NCBI GenBank assembly: GCA_907163345.1
Contig: CAJQUN010000059.1
Coordinates: 2,192,555 to 2,256,554, forward strand
Source of the DNA: Haberlea rhodopensis
Taxonomy: Eukaryota > Streptophyta > Magnoliopsida > Lamiales > Gesneriaceae
Length of the DNA: 64,000 nt
Reading direction: 5' to 3'
The translations under genes and the position numbers were made by a program. Every line of letters starts with the position of its first letter. Position 1 is the first letter of the stretch. Positions 12,467 to 23,471 of the stretch are shown in pieces. The notes under the pieces are model-generated. The model was not told where the DNA came from, searched no databases, and was given only the letters and a program-made list of their open reading frames with translations.

Positions 12467-13794
12467 TTTTTTAAATTTTTTAATTTTTTAATTTATTATT
12501 ATTATTATTATTAAAAATCAACCAAAATTCAATGTAGTGTTCAACGTCAATCACTATCTCAAAACTATTATTGATAATACAAATATTTTCTCAAATATAT
12601 AATGTCTTGTGAACTGTCGGTTGAGTCCAATCATTATCTCATATTCAAAATTCAAATAATAACGTTATCATGAGTTAGAATACTCACTTTGACCATTTAA
12701 AATTTTGAATCACATTCAAATAAGTATAAAATACTATCTTTTGATCTGAACAAAGATTAATATGTGTCCCACTTGGAGGTGTAGTTGAAGTTAGATGTGT
12801 AAATGAATCGAATCGAGCCGAATATGAAAATTTTTTTAAGATTCGATTTCGGCTTGAAATAGTTATATTCGAACTCGGGCTTGATTCAAAGTTCGAATAG
12901 TTTTAAAAATTTGACGCGAGTTCGGTTCGAAAAAATTCGAGCATTCAGCCATTATTTAGCATCAATATAGATGGAATATTTCACATGGCAAATGAATGGT
13001 TTGATTGACATTAGGCATCATCAATTAAACCATAATCATGAACATGTTTTGAGTGGCTGATATAGCTTATAACCCGTATCCGACATTGGTTGCAATTGCG
13101 ATTCGAAGGTCTCGTGTTCAAATCTTCATCTCCTATCACAGTAATTTTAATAGTTTCTAAAAAAATATTTTGAGTGTGGGGTAACGAAATTACACAAGGG
13201 GAAACCATTATGATGCACGTGCAGTTCTACGAGAACACCAGGCTGGAAGATACAGCTACCCTGGCTTCGATTATTTTTAGCAAACATTAATATTACATTA
13301 TTCGAACATGCTTGAATTTTTTCGAACCAAACTCGCGTCAAATTTTTAAAACTATTCGAACTTTGAATCAAACCCGAGTTCGAATATAACTATTTCAAAC
13401 CGAAATCGAATCTTAAAAAAAATTCATATTCGGCTCGATTCGATTCATTTACACATCTAACTTCAACTACACCTCCAAGTGGGACACATATTAATCTTTG
13501 TTCAGATCAAAAGATAGTATTTTATACTTATTTGAATGTGATTCAAAATTTTAAATGGTCAAAGTGAGTATTCTAACTCATGATAACGTTATTATTTGAA
13601 TTTTGAATATGAGATAATGATTGGACTCAACCGACAGTTCACAAGACATTATATATTTGAGAAAATATTTGTATTATCAATAATAGTTTTTGAGATAGTG
13701 ATTGACGTTGAACACTACATTGAATTTTGGTTGATTTTTAATAATAATAATAATAATAATAAATTAAAAAATAAAAAAAAAAAGTTATATATGT

Positions 13795-13955
13795 TGGAGG
13801 CGCCAACTCAGTTGGCGCCTCCAACATATATTAAAAAAAAAAAATTTGTTGGAGACGTCAACTCAGTTGGTGTCTCCAACATAAAAAAAAAAAAAAAAAG
13901 GTAGGTGACGCCAACTCAATTGGCGTAGACGCCAATTGAGTTGGCGTCTCAGGTT
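13795..13955. repeat. palindrome cluster, right arm of foldback element
   Basis: Mirror of the left cluster: GGCGCCAACTCAGTTGGCGCC, then a GAGACGTCAACTCAGTTGGTGTC pair with two mismatched bases, then GACGCCAACTCAATTGGCG followed by another copy. The order and the spacer runs (poly-A) are the reverse complement of the left arm, with small differences, so the arms have diverged slightly since they formed. Confidence 0.85.
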
Positions 13956-14040
13956 ACTTTGTTAACAATTTTTAAATTAGGTTATTTTGTTAAAAATATT
14001 TTTTTTTTGGGTTATTTTTTTAAATAACCCGAAGTTTTTA

Positions 14041-16500
14041 CGTCATATAAATTTATATATATTATTAAATTTTGCATGGAAATTAAATTTTAAAAGTAAA
14101 AATGTTTGAATATTTTTATTATGCAAATTTAGTTAATATTTTTTTATCGATAAAATAATTAATACTATTTAAGTACTTTTCTAAAACATTTTGGACTTTC
14201 TATTTAATCACATTACAAATGTTTTAATATTATTGTTTTTATTAATATTTTTCCATCTACACTATATGTTTCAGAGAAAAAAACTGAAGACTTGTGATTG
14301 ATTTTCAAAATTGTTTATCTGCTTTTCAGACAAAAAAAAACAGATTTTGAATGTTTTATTTATTTGAATCTGTTAATACTTCTCTAAAAATATATAGGTA
14401 AAAACATAAACCTAGAAACAGATCATGATATGTATTTCACTGATTTTACGTGTGTAGCGAAAATTTGTAATAATTTGAAGTTCATTGATCTGCTTTTTTT
14501 ATTTTAATAGCAAAGTCAATGTTTTTTTGCTTAAAATCAACTTTTTTCAACTTTAAGAAAATCAACATAAAAATACTTTGAATAAGCAATTGCAAACGCA
14601 TGCTTACCATTGAGATGCATATTTTTTAAAAGTTAGATGCATGCCCAAGAAATCTTAGATTGAAGTTGTCCCGAGCAAACATGGATGAATTAATAGTTTT
14701 TGTTTAGGTATGCAAAAAATAATAACATAAAATGAAGAACAAAACATTTTAGCGGGTTAAATTATTATTTTTTAGGGACAAATTATAATTTTTGGTGCGT
14801 ATAAATAAATTCGTTTTCAATGACCCAAGGATGAGTTAAATAAAAAAGAATATGAAAGAATTAGAGTTTATCAAATAATTAGATGATCTTTACACCATTT
14901 TGGTATATGGTATAAATGTATGAAACTATCAATAAAATAAGGTGAGGCTTTCATATTTTAGTAACTTAAATATTTATATATTTATTCTTAAATTTATTAA
15001 TTTTAAATATAAATTAGCTACATAGAATTCAAATTACAATGAAGCATTAAAGGCATACACCTAAACTTCTAATGCTTAATATTTGCTTTCGATATTTTGC
15101 TCTTTTTTATATTAAATTTTAGAATTTAATATATAAAGAAAGTAAATGGAAAAATCAGATATTTTTCGAAGCTATGTAAATAAATATTAAACAGAATACT
15201 TAAAAAATAAAAAATGTTTTTAAACGTTTATTATCGTTGGATTTGCTGAATCTCTGTTGAATTTGAGGTGATCCAACGGTGATGCGGACTACGGGTGATG
15301 GAAAGAATAGGTTGAAAGAGCAGGTTAGCATTCCTCTGAGGGTGATTTGTCTGAATTTGGTGGCGTATCGGACTCCTTCAACTGAATTTGGGCTTATGCC
15401 CCTTAAAATATGTGCTTTCTGGACCTCTTTTATGACCAATCAATTCAATGCATTACTAGGTTTATTTGGGAACATACATATATGGATCGAGTGTTTGTAA
15501 AGATCAAGATATATAAAATATATGTGTATATGTATTTATATATTTATATATATGTTGGTATTTATAAGATCAGATGTATAGAAGTGGAACCGGTTTATTT
15601 GGGAAAAAACTCATTTTTAGGGTTTTTTTATGAGTTTTCGGATTTTATAAAATATATTGTTATTTTATAAATCCATGAAGCTGACATGAAGTGATCTTTT
15701 TTTTTTTCAGTTTAATCCAACACAAAATTTGGAATAAAATGTGTGAACATGAAATTGAGATAATGTATACCACTTTTGAAAAATTGATTCAATGTGTAGG
15801 ATGATTATGTGGTGTAATAATTGTAATAAAATGTAAAATAGTATAATGATTGGTATAAAAAAAATTATAAGTAAAAAAGGGTAACTGATTAACCATTATA
15901 TTTTAAATAGTGGAGTTAAAATATGAATAAATACCAAAAAGAATTTGAGAAAAAGGTGAGATAAGATATATGGATTTTTAATTTTACTAAATACATTATT
16001 AAAATTCATAATTTATGAAAAAATACAGATAAATTTATTGTTTGGACATTATTTATAAATCAGGGCCAATTTCCCTCACCATCCAATAGTTTACATGATA
16101 TTTCACTTATCATCCAAACTTTGAAAAATTACACTTTTCATACCAAGCTAAAATTATTATTATTTTTTAAACCATTTTGCTTGAATTCGTAAAAGGCTCA
16201 TTATGCTTCTGTATTACAACATAATTTTGACAAACTGATAAATACCTTTTGACCAAACTACCATCGGGTATCTCACCAGATTTTACGATGGCTCATCACC
16301 ATCAACCACACGATCGCAACCAATGGTTACTGAAATGAGGCCTTCAACAGTAGGCAGCACAGCTCTAATTCGTTTCCTACCTTATGACGTAGAGTATTAA
16401 CCAGCTATATAAAGATTTTAAAGAAATCTGGGAGATAGATGGGCAAAAGCCTTCGTTTTATTCTGAAAATATTTATAATATTTATTATATTAACACAACT
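14041..16500. other. AT-rich intergenic region, no gene recognised
   Basis: No supported coding region. The frames near 15200-15670 have no known motif. 14260-14600 is a dispersed repeat described separately. The remainder is simple AT-rich intergenic DNA. Confidence 0.5.
14260..14600. repeat. dispersed repeat family, copy 1
   Basis: Shares a run of phrases with 43860-44290: 'ttttcaga.aaaaaaa.agattttga', 'cttctctaaaaata', 'ttattttaatagcaaa' and 'acttttttcaactttaag'. The order and strand are the same, so these are two diverged copies of one non-coding repeat, probably a MITE. Both copies lie just to the right of a MULE-type insertion. Confidence 0.6.
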
Positions 16501-16616
16501 CCTCCTGGGAGGAGACTAACTTGTTTAGCCTCTTATATGATGAGGCTGGACTTGAAACACATTTACAAACTGAATTACAAAGTAGAAATATTTCATAGAA
16601 GGAAAGAAAGAAATTA

Positions 16617-17430
16617 TTACCAAGCTATGGAAGTTGATAAGATTACATCTTGTAGACTACAATATTTATTAATGAGAAAACTATGGAGAATTTCTGATGT
16701 CCTTAGCTCCTCGATGACTGGTCTTACATAGGCATGAATCCGGACTTCAAATGCGGATTCCAAACTCTTGTTCAATGTTAAGTGCGCCCGTAAGTGCCCC
16801 TTTATCTCTTGGTCTGACATCTTTTTGTCTAAGTGCGCCAACTTTTCTCGTGAGTGCTGATGTTTTTTTGTCTTAGTGCACCATAACTTTTCTTGTGAGT
16901 GATTCATTATAGTTCTTCTAAATCTTCCTGTTTGCTTCCTCTAAAGCAATCTGCTCTTCGAAGGGGTAGTTTCAGGTTGCATGGCCCACCTCCTCCTGTA
17001 ATGCCTTTTAAGAACAATAGGATGTCTAGATTAACTACATCTTCATCTTCATGCACATCTTCATTATGTTCTCTGAATGACATAACATTTATACCATCAA
17101 AAGTCATTTTTCGCTTTTGACCAGTTCCCTGTTGCCTAAGTTGAAGAATCGTTTTGCCAAATTTTCGCTGATCATTCATCTTTCGTGTCGAAGTTTTCCT
17201 TCATCACCACGTTTGCTGCGAAAACTAATGGGGAATTTTCTGTGAAACGCCTCCCTTAGTAGCTGGATAATAATCTTATGATCACAAAGCGTTGCGAAAA
17301 TAAGCTTCCTTGTCTCCTTCTCCTGTGTAAACCGCTTGAATGTCTGTAGAAAATTGTTCCTTAGTAGCAGATCAGCTCCTATATCATGGAAATAAATAGG
17401 TGGATCTTGTTTAATACCCATAATTGTCAC
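16617..17430 (-). pseudogene. decayed retroelement or pararetrovirus-like protease region
   Basis: Three consecutive minus-strand frames (17430-17176, 17179-16907, 16907-16617) run on from each other and are interrupted by stops and small frame changes. The first contains PPIYFHDIGADLLLRNNFLQ, which has the spacing of a retroviral-type aspartic protease (D-T/I-G-A) followed by an LL..NNF segment seen in plant pararetrovirus (Caulimoviridae) polyproteins. No reverse transcriptase follows. The remnant could equally come from another LTR-type element. It is broken and cannot encode a functional protein. Confidence 0.35.
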
Positions 17431-17699
17431 TTATATTTTTAAATTAACATTCACATAATGCAATAAATTTAATTTTACAAATTTTCGTTGTGGTTACAAT
17501 ATACACGACCCAATTGGTCATGTCCCAAATCACAAGATTCTATCAAATAAATAGAATGTAAATTTTAACAATAACCATTATTGCATTTCTTTCAAAAAAA
17601 TTGATGTCTTCTACATAGCATTTTTCCAACAAACACCAAGTTTGAATAATACTAATCTTATTGGAATCAAAAGACTAAACAAGCAGTAAGCATTATCAA

Positions 17700-18665
17700 A
17701 TAAGTTGTTTGACAGCGGTTAGATTGATTTCATCATTTGCTTTCCCTCGATCGTCTGCATTCCTACAGTCATTTGCTAAATGGTTGAGCTTTCCTCATTT
17801 GAAGTGCTTTCCTTTAACTTTGTATCCTTCCCACTCTCGGAGGTTTTATCGACAAACTTTCTTTTTGTTCCGGTATTTTGTTCGACCAAGTAAGACATTG
17901 CTTTCATATGGTGTTTTACCGCATTCCTTTTGGAATTCCTATTGTCCTCCTCGATTCGAAGAAGAAAGGTCTTCAAGACTAATCTCTTTCATTTTATGTT
18001 TAAGATAATTCTTGAAGTCCTTCCATTTAGGAGGTAATTTTTCAATCATTACAGCCACTTGAAATGATCACTTAGAATCATTCCCTCCACATTAATATCT
18101 TGCATGATCACTTGTAGTTCTTGCATTGCACACACATGCTTAGTCTCGATCATCTTGAAGTCCAGGACTTGTCCAACAATGATTTCTTCATGCCGGCATC
18201 ATCGGATCTATATTTCTTCTCAAACGATTCCCACAATTCTTTAGCAGTTTTCAGTTGTATAATGTGTTGTCAATATCGTTGAGAATATAGTTCTTGCATA
18301 GGAAATCACTTTGATTCCATGTATCCACCGTATTCCTCTTTTGGGTGTCGATTTCTTTTTCGGCTATAGTAGGAGCATCCTCATTGAGGACCTGTCAATC
18401 ACAAGGTTGTCAAGTGGAACAACATTTTCTGTTGCCAGCTCTTGAAATCATTTCCATTGAATTTCAATGTATAGATGTTGTTGTTACACTTGAAGGAAGC
18501 CATTTGTTACTGAATATCGCTTCAAGATTGTAGGAATTTTTTTCCAGATATGTATCTTTGGGATAAACAAATGCAAAGTAACAAGATGACTCAATGAATG
18601 TGTCGAGTCGAGATTTGGAATCTTCATCCTTGAAATGATATTGCCCCGCTGTGATGCTCATGATT
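17700..18665 (-). pseudogene. Ty1/copia gag remnant
   Basis: Minus-strand fragments in several frames read like a copia Gag (UBN2-type). They begin near MSITAGQYHFKDEDSK (18661) and include a Trp-rich KELWESFEKKYRSDD segment around 18230-18280. They continue through EKLPPKWKDFKNYLKHK-like sequence (about 18010-18050) to LLRIEEDNRNSKRN (17930-17975). Stops and frame shifts separate them. No zinc knuckle, integrase or RT follows toward lower coordinates, so the element is truncated. Its 5' LTR is probably the stretch to 19260. Confidence 0.65.
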
Positions 18666-18679
18666 TAGCGGCAATCGTT

Positions 18680-19260
18680 TCCCAAGATACAACGACTATG
18701 ATTCGTGATAGAAGCATTTCAATCACGAATCCTTAAATCACTAAGGTTTAAGGCACTTAAACATGAACGATAGATGAACAAGATGAATGTACAGAATTTT
18801 CCTATCAAAACTTGAATTTGATCTTGCAAAAGTGTGGTTTTAATTCATTCAAAGGTTGTTCTATTTATACTAAATCAATAGACATCATCAAAAGACATCT
18901 TGTGGAAGTGTTTTTTTCATAAAAACTCGCAACTATACGCGAAATGATACACAAACCTTCAGAAAAACTGCACATTATATTTTTGGACAAAATACCAGGC
19001 GTTAAGGCGCCTCCAAGCGGCGCCCTAGCGCCTTGCCTACTTCCTGGGCGTTGCCAGGCAGAGGTAGCGACGCTCGAGCGCTGTGCTACGTTCTACTCGG
19101 GCCTCGTTTTCTCGTCCGTCTTCGCACGTTTTTCCTCCATTCATATTTTTCGACTTTTTGCACACTTAATTTTAATTCATTAAGCATATTTTTTCAACAA
19201 TTTTTTAGTATTTTTTGTATTTTTCATCGGTAATGCTGATGTGATATTGCATACGTGAGC
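18680..19260 (-). repeat. candidate 5' LTR of the copia remnant
   Basis: This lies immediately upstream (minus strand) of the gag remnant. A TATA box reading GTATAAATAG sits at 18861-18870. It is preceded by a GC-rich block (18990-19110, with GGCGCC and GGCGCTAGGG-like repeats), as expected for U3, and followed by about 170 bp before gag. I could not fix TG/CA ends or find a second LTR, so the boundaries are approximate. Confidence 0.45.
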
Positions 19261-19700
19261 ATCGAGCCATATCAACATATAAAAAAGGACAAAAAATCTG
19301 TAAGTGACACATATAAGTGACCAAACTCAACCTATTCCCAAATAATTCAGACAGGATGCAACTTATTTTTACCATCTTATTTGATCATTATTCAAGCTAA
19401 ATTTTTTATTGCCAGAAGCTCGACATAATCCGAATGAAAAGGGAACAAAAACCAAAAAAATTAAAGTAAAAGGCAAAAAATAAAAAGAAAAAAAGAATGG
19501 CCTCAAAGCCAAGCCGATATAGAGACTTGAAACCATATATTATATGATATAATGCATATGAAAGCAAGCCATTTTAAAATTCGCCGGCTTTCTTTAACTT
19601 CCTTCTTCACCAAGTACCTATTCTTTTCCACTCATCACTTATTCTATTTAATTCGATTTGACATCTTCCACTATAATTTAAGTTTCACAAAGGTTCGAAA
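19261..19700 (+). promoter_or_regulatory. 5' flank of the BRX-family gene
   Basis: AT-rich, with no coding signal. It lies between the copia remnant and the BRX start codon, so it should contain the promoter and 5' UTR. 19545-19555 (tatatgatataatgc) could hold a TATA element, but this is not distinctive. Confidence 0.35.
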
Positions 19701-20700
19701 ATGCCGATTGCATGCATGCCAAGCTCAAGTGATGACTCGTCGGAGGTTGAAAAACTCAAGAAACCCGTCGAAACCCTTTCTTCCCAGGTTAATAAATGAT
19801 CATTTCATGCATCCGTTTGTTTATTTTAATCTACGAAACGTGAAATTTGATCGGAATTATATTTTGTTTCTGTTTAGCAGATCAAACGCCTGGCGTTGAA
19901 AGCTTTGAGTGCGTATGGTAACTGCGTTACATGCAGGAGACAGCCGGCGGAGCTGCAGCGGAGGAACGGGAACTTCAGTAATGGAGAGGAGTTGGACGAA
20001 TTACGGAGGTTTAATTGCAGCTCTACGGCGGGGAATAAGGAACTGGAAGTGGGAGTGAAGAGAATTTTAGGCTGTGAGGGCACGCCAGCGAACGACCGAC
20101 GGGTGAACCCTGTGGTGTTCGTGGAAGAGAGCGAGCCGAAGGAGTGGGTGGCTCAGGTGGAACGGGGTGTTCTAATTACTTTGGTGTCCTTACCAGATGG
20201 CAGTAATGACTTTAAGCGAATTCGATTCAGGTGACTGTTTTGGTAATTCCAGCGTAAATGTCTTCTTTATGATGTATAAATTGATCAATAAGTTACTATT
20301 AAGAACAATATTATAATTCCATTTTTTTCAATATTCTAAACATTCTAGGTTTTTTAATCCAACTTGATAAATTAATTTTATGCCTGATCGCATGATAAAA
20401 TTAGATCATTAAGCACTGTTTGGTGCAAATGATAGGATTATGACGTCCATGTTTCAGCTAGCGTTTGACTCGAGTTCTCTGATAATGTTAAAAATAGTTT
20501 TGTTATACATATCTTTCAATTTATCATTCCCATAGGGGGCCAAAATTTTTTTTTTACCTTAAAAAGTTTTAAAAATTATATTTTACCCCCAAAATTGCAT
20601 TCCCCCTAACATTGTATTTTGACCATTAAAATTTTTTTTGCTCTCTAATTTTTATGTTAATTATTTTTGCCCCCTATGTTTTTTTCTGCGTCTGCCACTG

Positions 20701-20731
<31 letters not shown>

Positions 20732-21629
20732 CTTGTGTGTGCGCCATGCGCGTGTGCGTGTGAGAAAAGAAAAGAAAAAATTAAGGAACAAGGGAGATAA
20801 TCACACAAGGATGACATACTAGGCAAGGGAGGGAAATTGTCATCTCTAAAAAAATTATTATCCTTAAAATTGTTTTTTCCCATATTAAAATTGTAAATTG
20901 CCCTCTTAAAATTGTATTTTGTTATTATTTTTTGGCTTTCATCTTGGATTTTAAATTCGCCCTTGTAACCACATCTAATAATGGAGAATTTTGAAAAAAA
21001 TGATCTTATTTTCCACTTATATTTTTTGCTTATGAAAGATCATGAAGATAAAGAATATTGTAAAAATAGGATTATTTTTCGATCTGTTGTCCCAATAAAC
21101 AACAACACTTTTCGTTATGTAGCAGAGAGATGTTTGACAGATGGAAAGCCGACAAATGGTGGGCTGAAAATTCTGAAAATTTGATGGAATTGTATAATGT
21201 GAAGAGACAAACATTATTATACGAGGCAAATGAGTGCACCCCGGCTTCATCGGACCAGTCGAGGCTGTCTCGATCTAATGGTGATCTATATGGTATTTCG
21301 TCATCCACTCGAACGACTCTCCCACGTGATTCGGGATCTGAATTGGTGGAGCAGGACGAGCCCGGTGTGTATATCACCATACGAGCGTTGTCTGATGGTA
21401 GAAGAGAACTCAGACGTATCAGATTCAGGTTGGTTGTTTAGACATTAATCATTTATTGGCTAGGATTATGGAATGGTGATATGGGATTATATTTTTGTTA
21501 AAAGTCATTAAATGGATGGTGGCTTATGATTCGAAACGAAATCTTTTCAGGCGAGAAAAATTCAGGGAGAAGGAGGCCAGGCTATGGTGGGAAGAGAATA
21601 GAGAAAGGATTAACAAACAATACTTGTGA
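19701..21629 (+). CDS. BREVIS RADIX family protein (4 exons, 273 aa)
   Basis: BRX proteins act in root and vascular growth at the cross-talk of auxin and other hormones, at the plasma membrane and nucleus, through two protein-interaction BRX domains. Exons: 19701-19787, 19881-20230, 21123-21428, 21551-21629. They total 822 nt, so 273 residues plus stop. Exons 1-2 carry the N-terminal family motif (LSSQIKRLALKALSAYGNC, residues 26-44). The first BRX domain spans about 117-171 (EWVAQVERGVLITLVSLPDG, then SREMFDRWKADKWWAEN). The second spans about 218-273 (EPGVYITIRALSDGRRELRR, then REKFREKEARLWWEENRERI). The exon 3 acceptor was placed at 21122/21123 so that the conserved S-R-E-M-F is kept. It is shorter than Arabidopsis BRX (about 340), with a short linker. 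Intron 2 holds a repeat fragment, and a hAT-like repeat begins 15 bp after the stop codon. Which BRX-like paralogue this is cannot be told. Confidence 0.93.
20530..20975. repeat. hAT-MITE fragment(s) and (TA)n in BRX intron 2
   Basis: The stretch ends with CTGCGTCTGCCACTG at 20686-20700, the complement of the CAGTGGC.GACGCAG terminus seen at 8921. It carries the same kind of 'gggggcaaaat / taccttaaaa' interior. A (TA)n run follows at 20704-20732, and then a second stretch (about 20870-20970) with 'attgccctcttaaaattg' resembling the same interior. No second terminus or target duplication was seen, so this is a truncated or rearranged copy. Confidence 0.5.
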
Positions 21630-21644
21630 CTCAAATCACCAATT

Positions 21645-22100
21645 TAGGTGTGTGCAAACGGTTCGGTTTAAACCGAACAGTTCGATTTCGGTTTAAACCG
21701 AACCGTTCGGTTTCGGTAACCGAAAATTTTGGTTTGGTTTCGGTTAAACCATTTTTTTTGTTGTTAAATTTTTACTGAAATTGTAGTTGAATTTAAATTA
21801 TTGTCACATGTAAACATCAAATGGGGAGAGCGGAGAGCCGCAGAGGGCGAGAGCCAAGAGGCTATGGAGATTGGAGATGGGGGAGAGCTAAATGTCCAGC
21901 GTGTGTGTGTTAGGTCTCGGTTTTTAAATTTTAAATTTTAAGTTTTATTTTAAATTTATTATTTTAATTGTATTTTTTTAAAAAATTAAAATAAATTCGA
22001 TTTTAGGTTTGGTTTGGTTAACGGAGACTATAACCGAAAACCGAACCGAAAATCAAACTTTTAGATTTCTGAAAATCGAAAACTGAATCGTTGAACACTA
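21645..22100. repeat. hAT-like MITE in the BRX 3' flank
   Basis: The left end TAGGTGTGTGCAAACGGTTC and the complement of the right end, TAGTGTTCAACGATTCAG, match apart from small gaps. Both ends carry AACCGAACCG/CGGTTCGG subterminal blocks. No matching 8-bp target duplication was found, so the copy is old. It starts 15 bp after the BRX stop, and the 3' UTR of that gene must run through it. Confidence 0.55.
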
Positions 22101-22702
22101 CTAATCACCATGCACTTTGTTCATTATCGTTCTTCATAAGATTAGAAGAAGCAAGTTTAATCAGTGTTAAGTAGCTGATATTTCACAGGTTAGTGCCATA
22201 TAGGGGTAGTTATTCTTGAAAAAATATATTAGGGACGGCATCAACCAAACCTTTAATCAGTATTGTGGAGAAAATTCGACTTATTGATAGTTATTGGAAA
22301 GTGGGAAAATTACAAAGTTATAAAAAACAAGTTAAAGGCATAATTTTGGATTAAATGGCTCCTTTCATTGCACTTAGTCTAGAGTCTAAACATTAAGATA
22401 ACAACATTAAGAAATAAATCGATCGCTAATAATTACATCGCACAAAAAAAAGACGAATAATCTTTATCTAAATTGAAGAGAAAGCAACTTTTGGAATAAG
22501 TTACTAAAGTGGGCAAATAGTATTTAGCATATGTGAAATCCTAAAAAAAAACATATAACACATTTTATATAATTAATAATTTTTTAAAACCCTATTTCTT
22601 TTAAAATCAGGTATAAAACCCCCTGCAAATGAGATAAATATGTCCAACTTTTAAAAATACATATTTATTAAAGACCTTTAAGCTAACATAGAAGATTATA
22701 TA
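22101..22702. other. intergenic, nothing recognised
   Basis: AT-rich sequence between the BRX 3' repeat and the start of the large MULE. No coding frame, RNA or repeat structure was seen. Confidence 0.5.
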
Positions 22703-22789
22703 GGGTATTTTAATTAAATAACCTTAATTTAATAAACAATTATCAAAATAACCTCAAAATTTAACAAATTTAAAAAGTAACATTAGCCG

Positions 22790-23090
22790 CCAACTGGGTT
22801 GGCGTGTTCAACGTGTCACGCCAACCCAGTCGGCGTGACCATATAAAATACTGGTCACGCCAACCCAGTCGGCGTGACCATATAAAATACTGGTCACGCC
22901 AACCCAGTCGGCGTGACCATCTAAAATACACACCAACTCAGTCGGCGTGACCAGTGTAAAATAATGGTCACGCCAACCCAGTTGGTGTGACCATTATTTC
23001 ACGCCAATTGGTGGTGTGACTTTCCAATTGGCGTGAATAATTGGTCACGCCACGCGTCACGCCAACTGAGTTGGCGTGACTTGGTGTTAT
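22790..23090. repeat. palindrome cluster, left TIR of large MULE
   Basis: At least six palindromic units of the form CGCCAACCCAGTCGGCG inside longer GTCACGCC..GGCGTGAC hairpins. Three units with the spacer 'atataaaatactg' are nearly identical tandem copies (period about 50). The last units read CGCCAACTGAGTTGGCG. The mirror cluster is at 37540-37722. Confidence 0.85.
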
Positions 23091-23453
23091 AAATTTTGCT
23101 CGCCACCTTCTTCCTCGGCCATAACCTCCAAGTTACAAATCTTTCTTCCTCGGTCAAAACCTCCAAGTTACAATCGTTTTTTTCTCATTTTGCTTCCAGT
23201 CACTTCATAGTTTCAGAATTTAGAGGTAAAAATCATGTCGTCGTGTATTAATTTCCATCGCATTTTTTGTCACCTGTCGGTCCCTGCCGTCCGCCGACGG
23301 CCGCCGCCGCTGCCGCCGTCGCCGTCGGTTGCTGATGGCTGGTGGTTGTCGGCGGTAGCTGCTATGCTTCGTCATGTTTTATCAGTTTTAAATTATTTTG
23401 TTTACTTTATGTTGTCTATATGTACTAATATATTTTTTGTTTCATATAATAGG
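23091..23453 (+). promoter_or_regulatory. promoter/5' leader of the PMD gene, with a CCG-rich block
   Basis: This lies between the left TIR and the PMD start codon. It contains a duplicated 'cttcctcgg.c..aacctccaagttacaa' phrase (23107-23172), a (CCG)-rich block at 23275-23365, and an acceptor-like 'cataatAG' just before the ATG at 23454. That pattern suggests a leader intron. The compact MULE has the equivalent leader at 40700-40860. Confidence 0.5.
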
Positions 23454-23471
23454 ATGGATCTGATGACCGTA

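Larger units (their letters stand above)
12262..14030. mobile_element. foldback MULE-type element (1.77-kb hairpin)
   Basis: The left arm (12262 to about 12944) and the right arm (about 13308 to 14030) are near-perfect reverse complements separated by a 363-bp loop. The element begins GGGTTATTTAAA, ends TTTAAATAACCC, and is flanked by a 10-bp direct repeat GAAGTTTTTA (12252-12261 and 14031-14040), within the 8-11 bp range of MULE insertions. The outer 200 bp of each arm carries palindromes of the form ACGCCAACTCAATTGGCGT. The inner arms carry an AT-rich unique sequence and a GAATCGAATCGAGCC-type segment. No transposase was found, and the open frame on the plus strand at 13596-13904 is only arm sequence. 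It shares terminal design with the elements at 22703-37790 and 40364-43717. It lies directly upstream of PDAT1. Confidence 0.85.

Noticed and set aside
13085..13130. Second tRNA-like/SINE sequence in the foldback loop (GTGTTCAAATCTTC)
   Set aside because: Only a B-box-like phrase is present and no convincing A box was found.
13596..13904. 102-codon open frame in the foldback right arm
   Set aside because: It consists of low-complexity Asn/Lys from poly-A and AAT runs and lies in a non-coding inverted repeat.
12262..14030. Assembly artefact (collapsed inverted duplication)
   Set aside because: The arms differ by scattered substitutions and indels, and a 10-bp target duplication flanks the unit, so a real insertion is the better explanation.
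15200..15439. 79-codon minus-strand frame (NSVEGVRYATKFRQITL)
   Set aside because: It looked protein-like at first, but I could not match any family, and there is no splice or neighbour support.
20674..20883. 69-codon minus-strand frame in BRX intron 2
   Set aside because: It spans a (TA)n tract and MITE sequence inside an intron.
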